Below, piece by piece: positions 8,778-17,279 of a DNA stretch of 38,561 bases (its first letter is position 1; every line of letters begins with the position of its first letter). The notes under the pieces were generated by a model. It was not told the origin of the DNA and did not search any database. It was given only the letters and a program-made list of their open reading frames with translations. The DNA comes from Spirochaetota bacterium (GTDB taxonomy: Bacteria; Spirochaetota; B62-G9; DRHN01): positions 1-38,561 of the forward strand of contig JAFGTF010000051.1 of assembly GCA_016934265.1 (NCBI GenBank). The letters run 5' to 3'. A program made the position numbers and the translations under genes.

Positions 8778-9737
8778 TCAGTAGAGCTTATCTATCGCGC
8801 CGATGTGTTTGGGATCGATACTCAGCGCCCTTCGCCACTCTTTGCGCGCGGTGATCATGTCCCCGTTCTTTTCATAAATATTTCCGAGCCAGTAATACGC
8901 GTCCGCCGACCGGTCGTTCAACTCGAGCACCGCGGCCAGGTTCTCTTTAGCCTGACCGTACCGCTCCTCCTGGAAATCGATCCAGGCCAGCGCCGCATAC
9001 GCTTCTTCCAGCACCGCGTTGTCTTGCGACCTGCCCACAAGAAGGCTGAACTCTCTCACCGCGCTCTCGTACATACCCTTGTCCTTGTAGGCATGTGCAA
9101 GAAAGAGGCGCACCACGTCCTTGTCGGATACGGCAATGCTCTGTTTGAGATACGTCACCGCTTCGTCCAGCACACCGAGCCTGTAGTAACAGTACCCCAT
9201 TATCTCATATATTCCGTCGTCCTTATAGCCTTCCGCAAACGCCCTTCCGAGATACTCGGTCGCAAGCTCATAGTAGACCGGCCCTCTCTTGAAGTACGAC
9301 ATGCCGAGAATATAGAGACTTCTCGTCAGCATATCGTCGAAGTTCGAGAGCACTATCCCCTTTCTCAGATACAGGATGGCGCGATTGATCGACTCCTCCT
9401 TCTCCTGTCCCGTCAGAGAGGACGATATATAGTAGTAGGACTCTCCCAGATAACGAAGTATGCGTGCGTTGTTCGGTTTCTTCTCGAGGTAGGGCGCCCC
9501 TTCGTGCACGACGATGTTATAGTTACCTGATTCGAGATTTTTCTCTAAAAACGTGTAGTCGTTGAACCGAACCCTGTAAAATTCCACCATTCTGGAGTAC
9601 AGTGCGTAAGCATGGAGAAAGAAGACCGAGTAAAAAGCCCCTCCACCGATCACAATACAGATTAAAAGTACTATGAAGAATTTCTTCTTCTTCCGTTTCG
9701 GTTTATACAGGTACTTTGAAAAACGATAGTCACGCAT
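8778..9737 (-). CDS. Membrane-anchored TPR-repeat protein
   Basis: 319 residues. A very basic N-terminus ([11 protein letters not shown]) precedes one membrane helix (about 19-42), so the bulk lies outside the cytoplasm. The rest is a run of tetratricopeptide repeats, clearest at [58 protein letters not shown] and [23 protein letters not shown] domains bind partner proteins. It starts 3 bp after the preceding gene and is followed by mreB, so a scaffold role in the cell-wall machinery is plausible, by context only. No catalytic motif seen. Confidence 0.85.
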   Translation of the reverse strand: MRDYRFSKYLYKPKRKKKKFFIVLLICIVIGGGAFYSVFFLHAYALYSRMVEFYRVRFNDYTFLEKNLESGNYNIVVHEGAPYLEKKPNNARILRYLGESYYYISSSLTGQEKEESINRAILYLRKGIVLSNFDDMLTRSLYILGMSYFKRGPVYYELATEYLGRAFAEGYKDDGIYEIMGYCYYRLGVLDEAVTYLKQSIAVSDKDVVRLFLAHAYKDKGMYESAVREFSLLVGRSQDNAVLEEAYAALAWIDFQEERYGQAKENLAAVLELNDRSADAYYWLGNIYEKNGDMITARKEWRRALSIDPKHIGAIDKLY

Positions 9738-9740
9738 AGG

Positions 9741-10247
9741 TTACTTCAGCGCATGCAGTATGTATTTGAATTTCACCCTCTCCTCTTCGAGCTTCAGGAC
9801 GTCCTTCTTCGTCTTCACATTCTTCCTCTTGATAACGAGGTACGGGTCCATGAAGCGGTAGTCCTCTATCGAGGATATGTATATTCTCTTCTGATTCTCT
9901 TCGTTGAAAACGAGAATATTTTTCGACGTCAGTGCGACTTTTCCCTCCATCTCCGATTCGAGCTCCTGTGCTTCAAACGAAAGCTGCTCTAAGTCCGTCC
10001 CGCTCTTCAGAGAGAAAAAAACACAGGGACCAAGGTAGTGTACCGCTTCATTGCTGCCGACACCGGGAATCCGATGCTCGGACCTCAGAACCGGAATATA
10101 AAAATCTTCTCTTTCCGTTTCCGGCTCACGGACGGAATCTTTCGGTCTTTGATCGTCTCTTTTCCGGCCTACTCCCCGGTAAAAGATGATGCTTGTAAAA
10201 AAGACAATAATCCCGAATATAATTAGCGATAAAAAAACGAAAAACAT
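9741..10247 (-). CDS. Hypothetical single-pass membrane protein with a PH-like C-terminal domain
   Basis: 168 residues. One N-terminal membrane helix (about 3-23), a polar linker rich in R/D/E (about 27-50), then about 100 residues of alternating strands. The segment EGKVALTSKNILVFNE followed by KRIYISSIEDYRFMDPYLVIKRK looks like a bacterial PH-like fold (strand-turn-strand, I-S-I/D-Y pattern). I do not recognise a named family. It is the first gene after the strong promoter at 10269-10297 and heads the mre operon, so its level is probably tied to the elongasome. Ribosome site AAGG about 8 nt before ATG. Confidence 0.75.
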   Translation of the reverse strand: MFFVFLSLIIFGIIVFFTSIIFYRGVGRKRDDQRPKDSVREPETEREDFYIPVLRSEHRIPGVGSNEAVHYLGPCVFFSLKSGTDLEQLSFEAQELESEMEGKVALTSKNILVFNEENQKRIYISSIEDYRFMDPYLVIKRKNVKTKKDVLKLEEERVKFKYILHALK

Positions 10248-10268
10248 ATCATTGCCTTTTTGAAAAGT

Positions 10269-10297
10269 ATATTATTTTACTGTAGGATAAAAGTCAA
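10269..10297 (-). promoter_or_regulatory. Promoter of the cell-shape operon
   Basis: Minus strand TTGACT (complement of 10292-10297), 17-nt spacer, TAATAT (complement of 10269-10274). Predicted start is about 15 nt before the ATG of the first gene. All downstream genes to 536 lie on one strand with short gaps, so this promoter could serve the whole set. Confidence 0.7.
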
Positions 10298-10320
10298 ATC
10301 ATTTTACTAGGGACCCGCTG

Positions 10321-10980
10321 ATGATATACCTCGTCCGGCACGGTGAGACGACATGGAACCGGGAGCACCTCTTCAGGGGCAGAAAGGACCCGCCCCTGTC
10401 TGCGGAGGGAAAGCGGCAGGCGGCGCTCGTTGCCCGCTTTTCGGCCTCCCGCAAAGTCGGAAGAGTCTACAGCTCCCCCCTGAGGAGGGCGAAAGCCACC
10501 GCAGAAGCGATCGCCGCGTCATGCGAGTGCCGCGTGACGCATATTGCAAGTCTCACCGACATCGATTTCGGCGAATGGGAGGGAAAAAGCCTGGTATGGG
10601 TGAAGGAACACGACGGGGCTCGGTACGACGCGTACAGGCGCTCTCCCGGCCGGTTCGTCATCCCCGGCGGCGAGTCTCTCGCGGACTGCTACGATAGGGT
10701 GTACCGTGCCTTCATCGATATCACCTCGAAACATGAAACCTGGTCTCAAAGCATCGCCGTCGTGTCTCACCGGGTGGTCCTGAAACTGATCCTGATCGGC
10801 GTACTCGACGCCCCGCTGGACGCGTTCTGGAAGATACGGCTCGATACCTGCTCGGTAAGCAAAATAGATAAAAGTAAAGAGGGGCTTTCGGTGCGGGGTA
10901 TAAACATACGGTGTCACCTCCATGACGCCGTCACGGAGGACGCCGTCACGGACGACGCCGACTCTTCCATCGATTTCTGA
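10321..10980 (+). CDS. Histidine phosphatase (phosphoglycerate mutase superfamily)
   Basis: 219 residues. The catalytic RHG lies at residues 6-8 (YLVRHGETTWN), with the supporting residues in SSPLRRAKATAEAI, the acid in DFGEWEGK and the second His in VVSHRVVLK. These enzymes transfer or remove phosphate through a phosphohistidine. Candidates are an alpha-ribazole phosphatase (CobC type) or a general phosphatase; a cofactor-dependent mutase is less likely at this length. The last ~20 residues are unusual: a short tandem DAVTE/DAVTD repeat with an acidic tail. It is divergent from the cell-shape operon and convergent with the thioesterase gene (14-bp gap). Ribosome site AGGGA about 7 nt before ATG. 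Confidence 0.9.
   Translation: MIYLVRHGETTWNREHLFRGRKDPPLSAEGKRQAALVARFSASRKVGRVYSSPLRRAKATAEAIAASCECRVTHIASLTDIDFGEWEGKSLVWVKEHDGARYDAYRRSPGRFVIPGGESLADCYDRVYRAFIDITSKHETWSQSIAVVSHRVVLKLILIGVLDAPLDAFWKIRLDTCSVSKIDKSKEGLSVRGINIRCHLHDAVTEDAVTDDADSSIDF
10924..10960 (+). repeat. 15-bp in-frame tandem repeat, about 2.5 copies
   Basis: Units GACGCCGTCACGGAG and GACGCCGTCACGGAC at 10924-10938 and 10939-10953, then a partial third. They code for DAVTE, DAVTD and DAD at the C-terminus of the histidine phosphatase. Each unit contains the small palindrome CCGT-C-ACGG. Confidence 0.85.
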
Positions 10981-10994
10981 CAGAGGACGCGTGA

Positions 10995-11417
10995 CTATTT
11001 GCCGCAGCTCGATGCGGAAACGGGGAAAAAAATACCTTTCGCCTCCGCCTTCTTTTCGCCGTCGTCACCGAGACAACAGGCCTCAATCGAAAGACTCTTC
11101 TTTCTGGCCTCGACGCACCTCCCCCGGAAAACAAGCGACTCGCCGACGAAAACGGGCTTTTTGAACCGAACCTCCATGCGGACCGTGACCGCAGGAATTT
11201 TTCTGAACAGGCAAACCTTGGCCATGATCTCGTCGAGCACCATCGCGATGAAGCCGCCGTGCACGATATTTTCGAACCCCTGCATGTAGGGTTTTGGCGT
11301 CCATTCCGTACGGACCTCACCAGTTTCGTCACAGTCGAAACGAAGATGCATTCCCTCCCTGTTTTCAGCGCCGCAGACGAAGCAGCCCTGATACGTATCC
11401 GTGTAATCTATTTTCAT
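10995..11417 (-). CDS. PaaI/4HBT-type hotdog-fold thioesterase
   Basis: 140 residues. The block IVHGGFIAMVLDEIMA is the hallmark HGG..A..DE region of the PaaI/YigI-type hotdog thioesterases, which hydrolyse acyl-CoA esters. Strand blocks AVTVRMEVRFKKPVFVGE and LVFRGRCVEARKKSLSIEA fit the fold. Two early cysteines (GCFVCGAEN, residues 12 and 15) resemble the short Cys motif seen in one branch of this family. Substrate unknown. Confidence 0.88.
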   Translation of the reverse strand: MKIDYTDTYQGCFVCGAENREGMHLRFDCDETGEVRTEWTPKPYMQGFENIVHGGFIAMVLDEIMAKVCLFRKIPAVTVRMEVRFKKPVFVGESLVFRGRCVEARKKSLSIEACCLGDDGEKKAEAKGIFFPVSASSCGK

Positions 11418-11454
11418 GATGCGCCCCGAATGTTCGGCCCAAGCCGGCGTAAGT

Positions 11455-14400
11455 CTACCGGACGACGAGCACTTTTCGTATATACCTGCTGCTCCCGAGC
11501 TTTATCACCAGATAGTATACCCCCGGCACAACGATCGCCCCCCGCCTGTTCTTTCCGTCCCAGGTCGTGAGGTTTGCGCCGACGGCGCCTGTTCCGCTTA
11601 TAAGCTGTTTGACGGGATTTCCGGCGAGATCGTACACCGTTACGGAAACCGATTTTTGCGTACTGAGATGGTAGTTCAAGTATACGGTATCACCGTGGTG
11701 CGGATTGATGACGTTGTTGCGAATCGTGACCCGTTCTGCCTGTTCGTAGAATATCCGAAAATCCCACGGCACGCTGCCGCCGGATGATTCGGGACCGTCG
11801 TAGTAGTAGACGGCGCCGTCCGCGTCGATGATGAACCGGACCGTGGCACCCTCTATCATCTCCGGATCGTCCTCCGGCAGTATCGCGGTCCAGTGCATTC
11901 CGGAACCGGTCGCGACCACCCTTCTGTCGTCCGGGTTCGTCACCGAAAGGCCGTCCGGCTCCGCGCCGACGTCGTACCACAGAGCGACGAAGGAGGCGTT
12001 GAACTGGGTCTCGATCCCGATCGTTATATCGGAATCCATGAGAGCGGCGGAAAGGTACGGGTTTACGAACACGCTCGAACCGTCCGTCGCCGTGACGGTG
12101 ACGACGATGTTGGAGCCGGCCCCCCCGATATCGACCTCGGCGCCTTCCGGCGATCCGTTGGAAGCTGAGTCCTCCGCGCATGCGGTGCCGCCCGCCTTTA
12201 TTCCGAGCCCCGAGGGGTTTCCCGCTCCCGGAACGGACCACAGGTCCGTCAGGATGAGAGACGGTCCCGTCCCGAGGACGATGTTGATGTAGACGTCTCC
12301 AGGGGTCGCGTCGTCGAGATAGCTTCCCGCTCCGAACGTATCCCCGTACGCGCTGTTGAGAAGCTCGAAATCGCCGCTCGAGGTACACGCAAGCTGCATC
12401 GCTTCGGTGAATTCGACCTGTATATAGTCGTCGACGTCTATATCGTTGCTGTCCGGATCGAAGAACAGGGCGGCAAGCATGATCGGTCCGGCGCCGTCGG
12501 AGGTTGCGGCGGTCTCGCCGTCCAGCATCTCGTTCGGCACCCCCGCCCTGTCTGTAACGGTGCTGCCGCCGGCTGTGGCGTATGATGTCAAAGGCACCGC
12601 GCCGGTATCATACCCGCCGCCCTCGTTCAGGACGAGTGTAACTGTATCCACGTCGGTCGCGGCGTAGTTTTGGCTTGCGATCGAATACCCGGCGACACTG
12701 ATGCAGTCCAGCCCGTCACCCGCTCCGCCCGAGTCGCTTATATCGACGTTCTCGCTGAATCTGAGCTCGAGCCTGTCGATACGACCGTTTTCATCGTTGT
12801 CGCCGGTCGTTATGCTCCTGAATGCGGCCGACGCGCCGTCCAATGCGGTGTTTCCGGTGTCGTCGAGCCGGTTCCCTGCAAGATCGACGAGATATATGTC
12901 GGACCCGTTGTAGGCGTACGCGGGTGTTGCGTCCGTGTCCCACGTACCGGACTGCATGAACGTGATGCTGAACCTGTTGTCGTTTGCGTCGTTGTCGACG
13001 CCGCCGCTTATTCCCGTGACCGCGGTACTGAACCCCTCGCCGCCGTAGCCGGTAACGTCGAAGTTCGCCGCATCGAACCCGTCCTGAACTCCGTTGCTGC
13101 CCGCATCGCTCGTTTCGAATTCGATCCGGTCGATCATCCCGTCGTTGTTGAGGTCGTAGGTCGCCGATACGATAATGGCCGGTTTATCGAGGTCCCACGG
13201 CGTACCCGCCGCAGGCGAAACGGCGGTTGTCGACAGGAGGGAGTTTCCCTCCGCATCGCGGATTCCGGTGTTCGAGACGGGGGTGAAATCGCCGTTCGGC
13301 ACGTCGGGAGCGATCCCGGTCATGATGCTCCCGTGCCCGTCGTCGCTTCTGCCCAGATCGAAGCGGACCGTTCCCCCCGCCTCGACCGTCACCCCGACCT
13401 CGCCTGAAGGGACCGTCACGTCTGCGCCGTCGGAGAAACCCCCGTACCCGGCCAGAACCCCGTCCGCATAGTCGCCGCCATGCTCAGATGCGGGGTTGAA
13501 ATCTGCCCCGGTCGCGTCGCTCGCCGCAAGCCCCCCGCCGGGGGCGAGGTCCCCGCAGTTGACCGTTTCGCTGTATGTCAGGTTGATCCGGTTCCACCAG
13601 TCCGTGCCGGATACGTCGCACCGGGTTACCCCTACCGCCGTGAGCACGGGGTTCGCCCCGTCGTCTGCGGTTTTTGTCGTGTCCGCAAGCGTATTGCCTG
13701 CCGGATCCTGAAGCTCGGTCCCTCCCGCCGTATAGTCATATGAGGGCGTCGCACCGGTATCGGGGCCTCCGCCCTCTATGAAGGTGATACTGAAAAGGTC
13801 GTCGTCCGGATCGACGTCTATGATTCCCCCGCTCAGGCCTTTTACCGCAGTCGAAAATCCCTCGCCTCCATAGCCAGATACATCGAAATTGGACGCGGTG
13901 AATCCGTCCACTATCGCTTCGCTCGCCCGAAATTCAACCCGGTCTATACGGCCGTTCGAATCGATGTCGTACGTCGCGCTCTCGACGAGCACGGGACTCG
14001 CGCCGTCCGCCGTCGTACCGCCAAAGACGGTACCGAGCTTGTTCGCCGAGGCGTCCTCTATGTCGCCGGAGCCGTCCTGGGTATAGTCGAACAGCGGGAC
14101 CTCCCCGGTATCGTAGCCGCTCCCGATTTCCGTATTCGAGATACTGAATCTGTCGTCGTCTGCATCCGTGTCCGGGACGCCGCCCGATATGCCCGTCACG
14201 CCGGTGTCGAAGGCCTCCCCCGCATATCCCGCTATATCGAAGTTGTCCGTACCAGCCACGTCGACGATGCTCTCGCTCATCTCGAACTCGATGCGGTCCA
14301 TCCGCCCGTTGCCGTCGTTGTCGTAGGTTCGTGCAAGCGTCACCACCGGATCCGCGCCGTCCGCCGTCGACACGAATAAATCGGTGACCAGATCTTCAGC

Positions 14401-14760
14401 GGAGCTGAGACTCTTTATCGAGGTGGTCATGCCGGTCAGGTACTGTACATTCGGTGTGGCGCCGGTATCGTAGCCCCCCCCCTCGACGAGCAGCAGGGTG
14501 ATCGTATCCACGGTACCGTTGTAATCGTCGACCGCTATAGCGTATCCCGTAACGCTGAGACAGTCTAAGGCGTCGCCCGGCCCTAACGGGTCGTCGACGA
14601 CAACGGTCTCAGTAAACCCTATATAGAGAGTGTCGATGCGGCCGTTTTTGTCCGTATCGTCCGTCGTCACCCCCGCATACTGCGGCACGCCCGCAAAAAG
14701 CCCTGCGGGCAGGAGAAAAAAACCGACGACAGTGATGAGATAACAAAGCCGGGCCTTCAT
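11455..14760 (-). CDS. Large secreted modular protein with calcium loops and a FlgD/T9SS-type C-terminal domain
   Basis: 1101 residues from the ATG at 14760, which has AAGGA 6 nt upstream; an ATG-less extension to 14784 overlaps the previous gene. A signal peptide covers about residues 1-23. Seven related modules follow (starts near residues 28, 140, 258, 373, 529, 647, 761), each about 115 residues, module 4 longer and diverged. Most open with an EF-hand-like calcium loop (DNDGNGRMDRIE, DIDSNGRIDRVE, DLNNDGMIDRIE) and continue with strands around NFDVSGYGGEGFSTAV and GGGYDTGATP. The last ~90 residues (NPHHGDTVYLNYHLS, VTVYDLAGNPVKQL, WDGKNRRGAIVVPGVYYL, IRKVLVVR) are a FlgD-like Ig domain, like the C-terminal sorting domains of type IX cargo. 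It starts 1 nt after the PorV-like gene and is probably exported to the surface. Confidence 0.85.
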   Translation of the reverse strand: MKARLCYLITVVGFFLLPAGLFAGVPQYAGVTTDDTDKNGRIDTLYIGFTETVVVDDPLGPGDALDCLSVTGYAIAVDDYNGTVDTITLLLVEGGGYDTGATPNVQYLTGMTTSIKSLSSAEDLVTDLFVSTADGADPVVTLARTYDNDGNGRMDRIEFEMSESIVDVAGTDNFDIAGYAGEAFDTGVTGISGGVPDTDADDDRFSISNTEIGSGYDTGEVPLFDYTQDGSGDIEDASANKLGTVFGGTTADGASPVLVESATYDIDSNGRIDRVEFRASEAIVDGFTASNFDVSGYGGEGFSTAVKGLSGGIIDVDPDDDLFSITFIEGGGPDTGATPSYDYTAGGTELQDPAGNTLADTTKTADDGANPVLTAVGVTRCDVSGTDWWNRINLTYSETVNCGDLAPGGGLAASDATGADFNPASEHGGDYADGVLAGYGGFSDGADVTVPSGEVGVTVEAGGTVRFDLGRSDDGHGSIMTGIAPDVPNGDFTPVSNTGIRDAEGNSLLSTTAVSPAAGTPWDLDKPAIIVSATYDLNNDGMIDRIEFETSDAGSNGVQDGFDAANFDVTGYGGEGFSTAVTGISGGVDNDANDNRFSITFMQSGTWDTDATPAYAYNGSDIYLVDLAGNRLDDTGNTALDGASAAFRSITTGDNDENGRIDRLELRFSENVDISDSGGAGDGLDCISVAGYSIASQNYAATDVDTVTLVLNEGGGYDTGAVPLTSYATAGGSTVTDRAGVPNEMLDGETAATSDGAGPIMLAALFFDPDSNDIDVDDYIQVEFTEAMQLACTSSGDFELLNSAYGDTFGAGSYLDDATPGDVYINIVLGTGPSLILTDLWSVPGAGNPSGLGIKAGGTACAEDSASNGSPEGAEVDIGGAGSNIVVTVTATDGSSVFVNPYLSAALMDSDITIGIETQFNASFVALWYDVGAEPDGLSVTNPDDRRVVATGSGMHWTAILPEDDPEMIEGATVRFIIDADGAVYYYDGPESSGGSVPWDFRIFYEQAERVTIRNNVINPHHGDTVYLNYHLSTQKSVSVTVYDLAGNPVKQLISGTGAVGANLTTWDGKNRRGAIVVPGVYYLVIKLGSSRYIRKVLVVR

Positions 14761-14761
14761 A

Positions 14762-15898
14762 TTATTCCTTTGTAACAGTGGCACTCTTTTCCTTCACTCT
14801 CCGCTTCTCGATAACGGCCTCCCGGAGGAGACGCGCCTGCGTGTTGTCCGGGTCTAGCGCGAGGATCTCGTCGCAGGAATCGAGTGCATCGTCGTACCTG
14901 CCGGCTCTGAAATGATCGAGCGCCTCCGTGAGAAGCGTCTTAATCGTCATCTCCTTCTTTTCGAGAAGCGATGCGCCGAAGAAATAGGAGAACGACACGG
15001 AGAACATGTTCGTGAATACGATACTCGGGCTGTACGACGCCTGTATTCTCATGTCCTCCCTCCGGTACCCGACGCCGAACGCGAACATAGGGTTTTCCTT
15101 GATCTGAACGCCCGCCTCCAAAAAAAATTTCCTCCCGAAATCATACTCCGCGCCGATAGAGCCGTACAGCGGTTCGTAGAAGGGGACTGAAACCTCGGCG
15201 GACAGTAAAAGGGGCTTTAAAATCCTGTAGGACGCCCCGGCGTGGATCTCGAGGGGGAGCTTCTCCATGATGCTGCTGTACCCGATGTTCTTCACGCAGA
15301 GCCCGAACGTCATGCTCGGCTCCGGCCCGATGTGCCGCTTCAGTAGATTCGTCCGCATAACGGCGCCGAGGTCCGCCGCAAAGAGCAGATAACTCTGACC
15401 CGGGTAGAGGGCGTCCGGAACGTGGTTGTAGAAAAACTTCAGATTCGCCCCGACCGTGATATCGATGGACGGGAACCGGTATCCGAAATTGAGGACGCCG
15501 AGACTCTGGGATAAAAGGTGCGTCTGTCCCGTTGTCGCGCCGTAGTAGTCGTAGTGAACGAAGGGAAGATAGAGATAGGTGAACCCCACCCCCGCGAAAA
15601 ACCGATCTCCTATTCCCATCGAAAAACGGGCGGCCTCATAGTTGACGTCTTCTATCCATTCCTGGTGAAGGATCGAGAGCTTGTAGATTTTCCTCGTGTC
15701 TCCCCCCGCGGGATTCGAATCCATATAAAAGGGGTCGTCACCGAGCCCTGCAACCGCGCCTCCGAGGCTCAGCGCCCTCGATCCGAAGATCAGCTTCATC
15801 ATCGGCGGTCCCGCCTCTCCCGTATCGCCGAACAGGAGGGTACACGGGCATAAGAGAAGGGCGAGCCATAGTATCAGCACTATCGTTCGATACGCCAT
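14762..15898 (-). CDS. PorV/UPF0164-like outer membrane barrel with a C-terminal TPR tail
   Basis: 378 residues. A signal peptide (about 1-24) is followed by the hallmark LIFGSRALSLGGAVAGLGDDPFYMDSNPAG, shown here in part as SRALSLGGAVAGLGDD and NPAG, which is typical of the PorV/PorQ and spirochaete UPF0164 barrels. Alternating aromatic strands follow (about 75-310), such as FSMGIGDRFFAGVGFTYLY. The last ~65 residues (TEALDHFRAGRYDDALDSCDEILALDPDNTQARLL) form a TPR unit with a charged end, unusual after a barrel. Relatives act as fatty-acid-type transporters (FadL-like) or, in Bacteroidota, as shuttles for type IX cargo. The cargo-like gene begins 1 nt after its stop. Ribosome site AAGGG 6 nt before ATG. 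Confidence 0.85.
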   Translation of the reverse strand: MAYRTIVLILWLALLLCPCTLLFGDTGEAGPPMMKLIFGSRALSLGGAVAGLGDDPFYMDSNPAGGDTRKIYKLSILHQEWIEDVNYEAARFSMGIGDRFFAGVGFTYLYLPFVHYDYYGATTGQTHLLSQSLGVLNFGYRFPSIDITVGANLKFFYNHVPDALYPGQSYLLFAADLGAVMRTNLLKRHIGPEPSMTFGLCVKNIGYSSIMEKLPLEIHAGASYRILKPLLLSAEVSVPFYEPLYGSIGAEYDFGRKFFLEAGVQIKENPMFAFGVGYRREDMRIQASYSPSIVFTNMFSVSFSYFFGASLLEKKEMTIKTLLTEALDHFRAGRYDDALDSCDEILALDPDNTQARLLREAVIEKRRVKEKSATVTKE

Positions 15899-16081
15899 TG
15901 CATACCCTTACCAACAAAAAAGGCGGCCTGTAAGCGGCGGTGCGCCGAACACAGGACGGCGCCGGATTGTCGGGCCATGGACCCCATATATTAATATATC
16001 ACATAGAGAGGGCGAGCCCGCGGCGAGTTGTTCTTCCCTTTTACAATAAGATCGGCTCACCCGCCGTATTTTTACTTACTT

Positions 16082-16116
16082 ATTATACAGAAATAAAAAA
16101 GAAAAGGCACACCTTC
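16082..16116 (-). other. Weak terminator followed by a possible promoter between the PP-loop gene and the surface cassette
   Basis: Minus strand: a short AAGG-TGTG-CCTT hairpin (16104-16115) leads into a T-rich run (complement of about 16091-16103), a modest terminator for the PP-loop gene. Immediately after it lies TATAAT (complement of 16082-16087), a perfect -10 element, but no good -35 was found. It could start the 184-nt leader of the PorV-like gene. A 14-bp A/T palindrome (ATATATTAATATAT) sits at about 15986-15999 in the same leader. Confidence 0.4.
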
Positions 16117-16160
16117 GGTACGACAAACGGTACGTCCGGGATTACTACTCGCCGATCCGG

Positions 16161-17177
16161 TCAGCGGATGATGGCTTCGTCGATAAGGCGCGCCGGTACG
16201 GGCCGGCGTGTTAAGATTGTAGTTTTACGGTCGGCGGACTCGATAATAAACCGAGCCGGCATTCCGGCCTGCCTCGCCGGATCGAAACGTCCGAGGTCGC
16301 TGTACCGATAGGCGATGCCGAGCGCCTCGCGAAACGAGCCGAATCGCCCGTCCCACTGCATGAGACAGTAGGGCCCGGGAACATCCGTCCCGTCCAGTAC
16401 CGTGTTCCCCCACCCGGTTCGCCGCAAGAATTCGTTCTCCACCTCGTTTCTCCCCACCACGAGCTTGCATCCGCCCGAAAGGCGGAAATGTCTGCCGTAG
16501 CGGAGGATGAAAAAGTCACAAACCGCAGGCGCCGGATCATGCGCGAGGAGATCGTTCATTCGGAGGCGGAATACCTTCTCCGTGAGGACGCAGCCTCCTG
16601 CGGGCAGAGGGTATTCACCGATCCCGAACTGTGCCGCGAGCGCCATCTGTTCTCTTCGTCCCCTGCCCGATATCGCATACAGGTGTTTTGTGTCGACCCA
16701 TCCCCTTTTTTCCGGTATTGTCGGATCAAGAAGCCTGGCGGAGAGCGGGCGGAGGAGGTATCCCTCGAGACCGCTCGCTTTCTCGATAAGCCGCAGTGTT
16801 TTTTTCATCTGCGACATCGGACGCTGACCCACCACCTCTCCCGAAGCGACGAAATCGGCCCCATATATCTCGAGCAGCTCTTTCGCTTTTTTAAAAAACA
16901 GTATCTTGCAGTCGATACAGGGATTGGCGCCGCTCCCGAACCCGTAGGTGGGTTTGAGGAGGAGGGGAGTAAACTCATCGGAGAGGTCGATATTGAAAAG
17001 AGGGAACCCGAAAAATTCGTCTTCTTTTTTCAGGTCTTTTTGAAGGACATATTTCGGCAGGTTGAACCATGTGCAGAAGTGGACGCCTACCGGTTCGAGC
17101 CCCTCATGTTCCATGATCTTCAGGGCCAGTATCGAATCGAGCCCGCCGCTTGTCAAAACGAGGACCTTCCGCTTCAT
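16161..17177 (-). CDS. PP-loop ATPase, probable tRNA-thiolation or related enzyme
   Basis: 338 residues from ATG 17177; a TTG extension to 17207 is possible but has no ribosome site and runs into a hairpin. The N-terminal domain has the PP-loop SGGLDSILALKIM, which binds ATP to activate an RNA base or acid for sulfur or nitrogen transfer. Further motifs are GANPCIDCK and the block GADFVASGEVVGQRPMSQM, shared by a MnmA/ThiI-like group often labelled tRNA 2-thiouridine enzyme. The final ~100 residues (FRLSGGCKLVVGRNEVENE) look like the RNA-binding NFACT-R type domain. The exact reaction is not settled by sequence. It follows hppA but is separated from it by a strong hairpin. Confidence 0.82.
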   Translation of the reverse strand: MKRKVLVLTSGGLDSILALKIMEHEGLEPVGVHFCTWFNLPKYVLQKDLKKEDEFFGFPLFNIDLSDEFTPLLLKPTYGFGSGANPCIDCKILFFKKAKELLEIYGADFVASGEVVGQRPMSQMKKTLRLIEKASGLEGYLLRPLSARLLDPTIPEKRGWVDTKHLYAISGRGRREQMALAAQFGIGEYPLPAGGCVLTEKVFRLRMNDLLAHDPAPAVCDFFILRYGRHFRLSGGCKLVVGRNEVENEFLRRTGWGNTVLDGTDVPGPYCLMQWDGRFGSFREALGIAYRYSDLGRFDPARQAGMPARFIIESADRKTTILTRRPVPARLIDEAIIR

Positions 17178-17209
17178 CGGGTACCGCCGGAAACAGTTTA
17201 CAAACAAGC

Positions 17210-17253
17210 AAAGAGAGGAACGAGGCTTTTTACCGGCCTTTGTTCCTCTCTTT
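17210..17253 (-). terminator. Long perfect hairpin after hppA
   Basis: Perfect 12-bp inverted repeat, AAAGAGAGGAAC at 17210-17221 against GTTCCTCTCTTT at 17242-17253, with a 20-nt loop. On the minus strand it follows the hppA stop by ~26 nt and is trailed by a T-rich stretch (TTGCTTGTTTG). On the plus strand it is trailed by TTTTTCTT but no plus gene reads into it. Confidence 0.7.
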
Positions 17254-17279
17254 TTCTTCTAATAGACCTTCCGGAACGA

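Noticed and set aside
17178-17207. TTG start for the PP-loop gene
   Set aside because: It has no ribosome site and abuts the hppA terminator hairpin; the family begins at MKRKVLVLTSGG.
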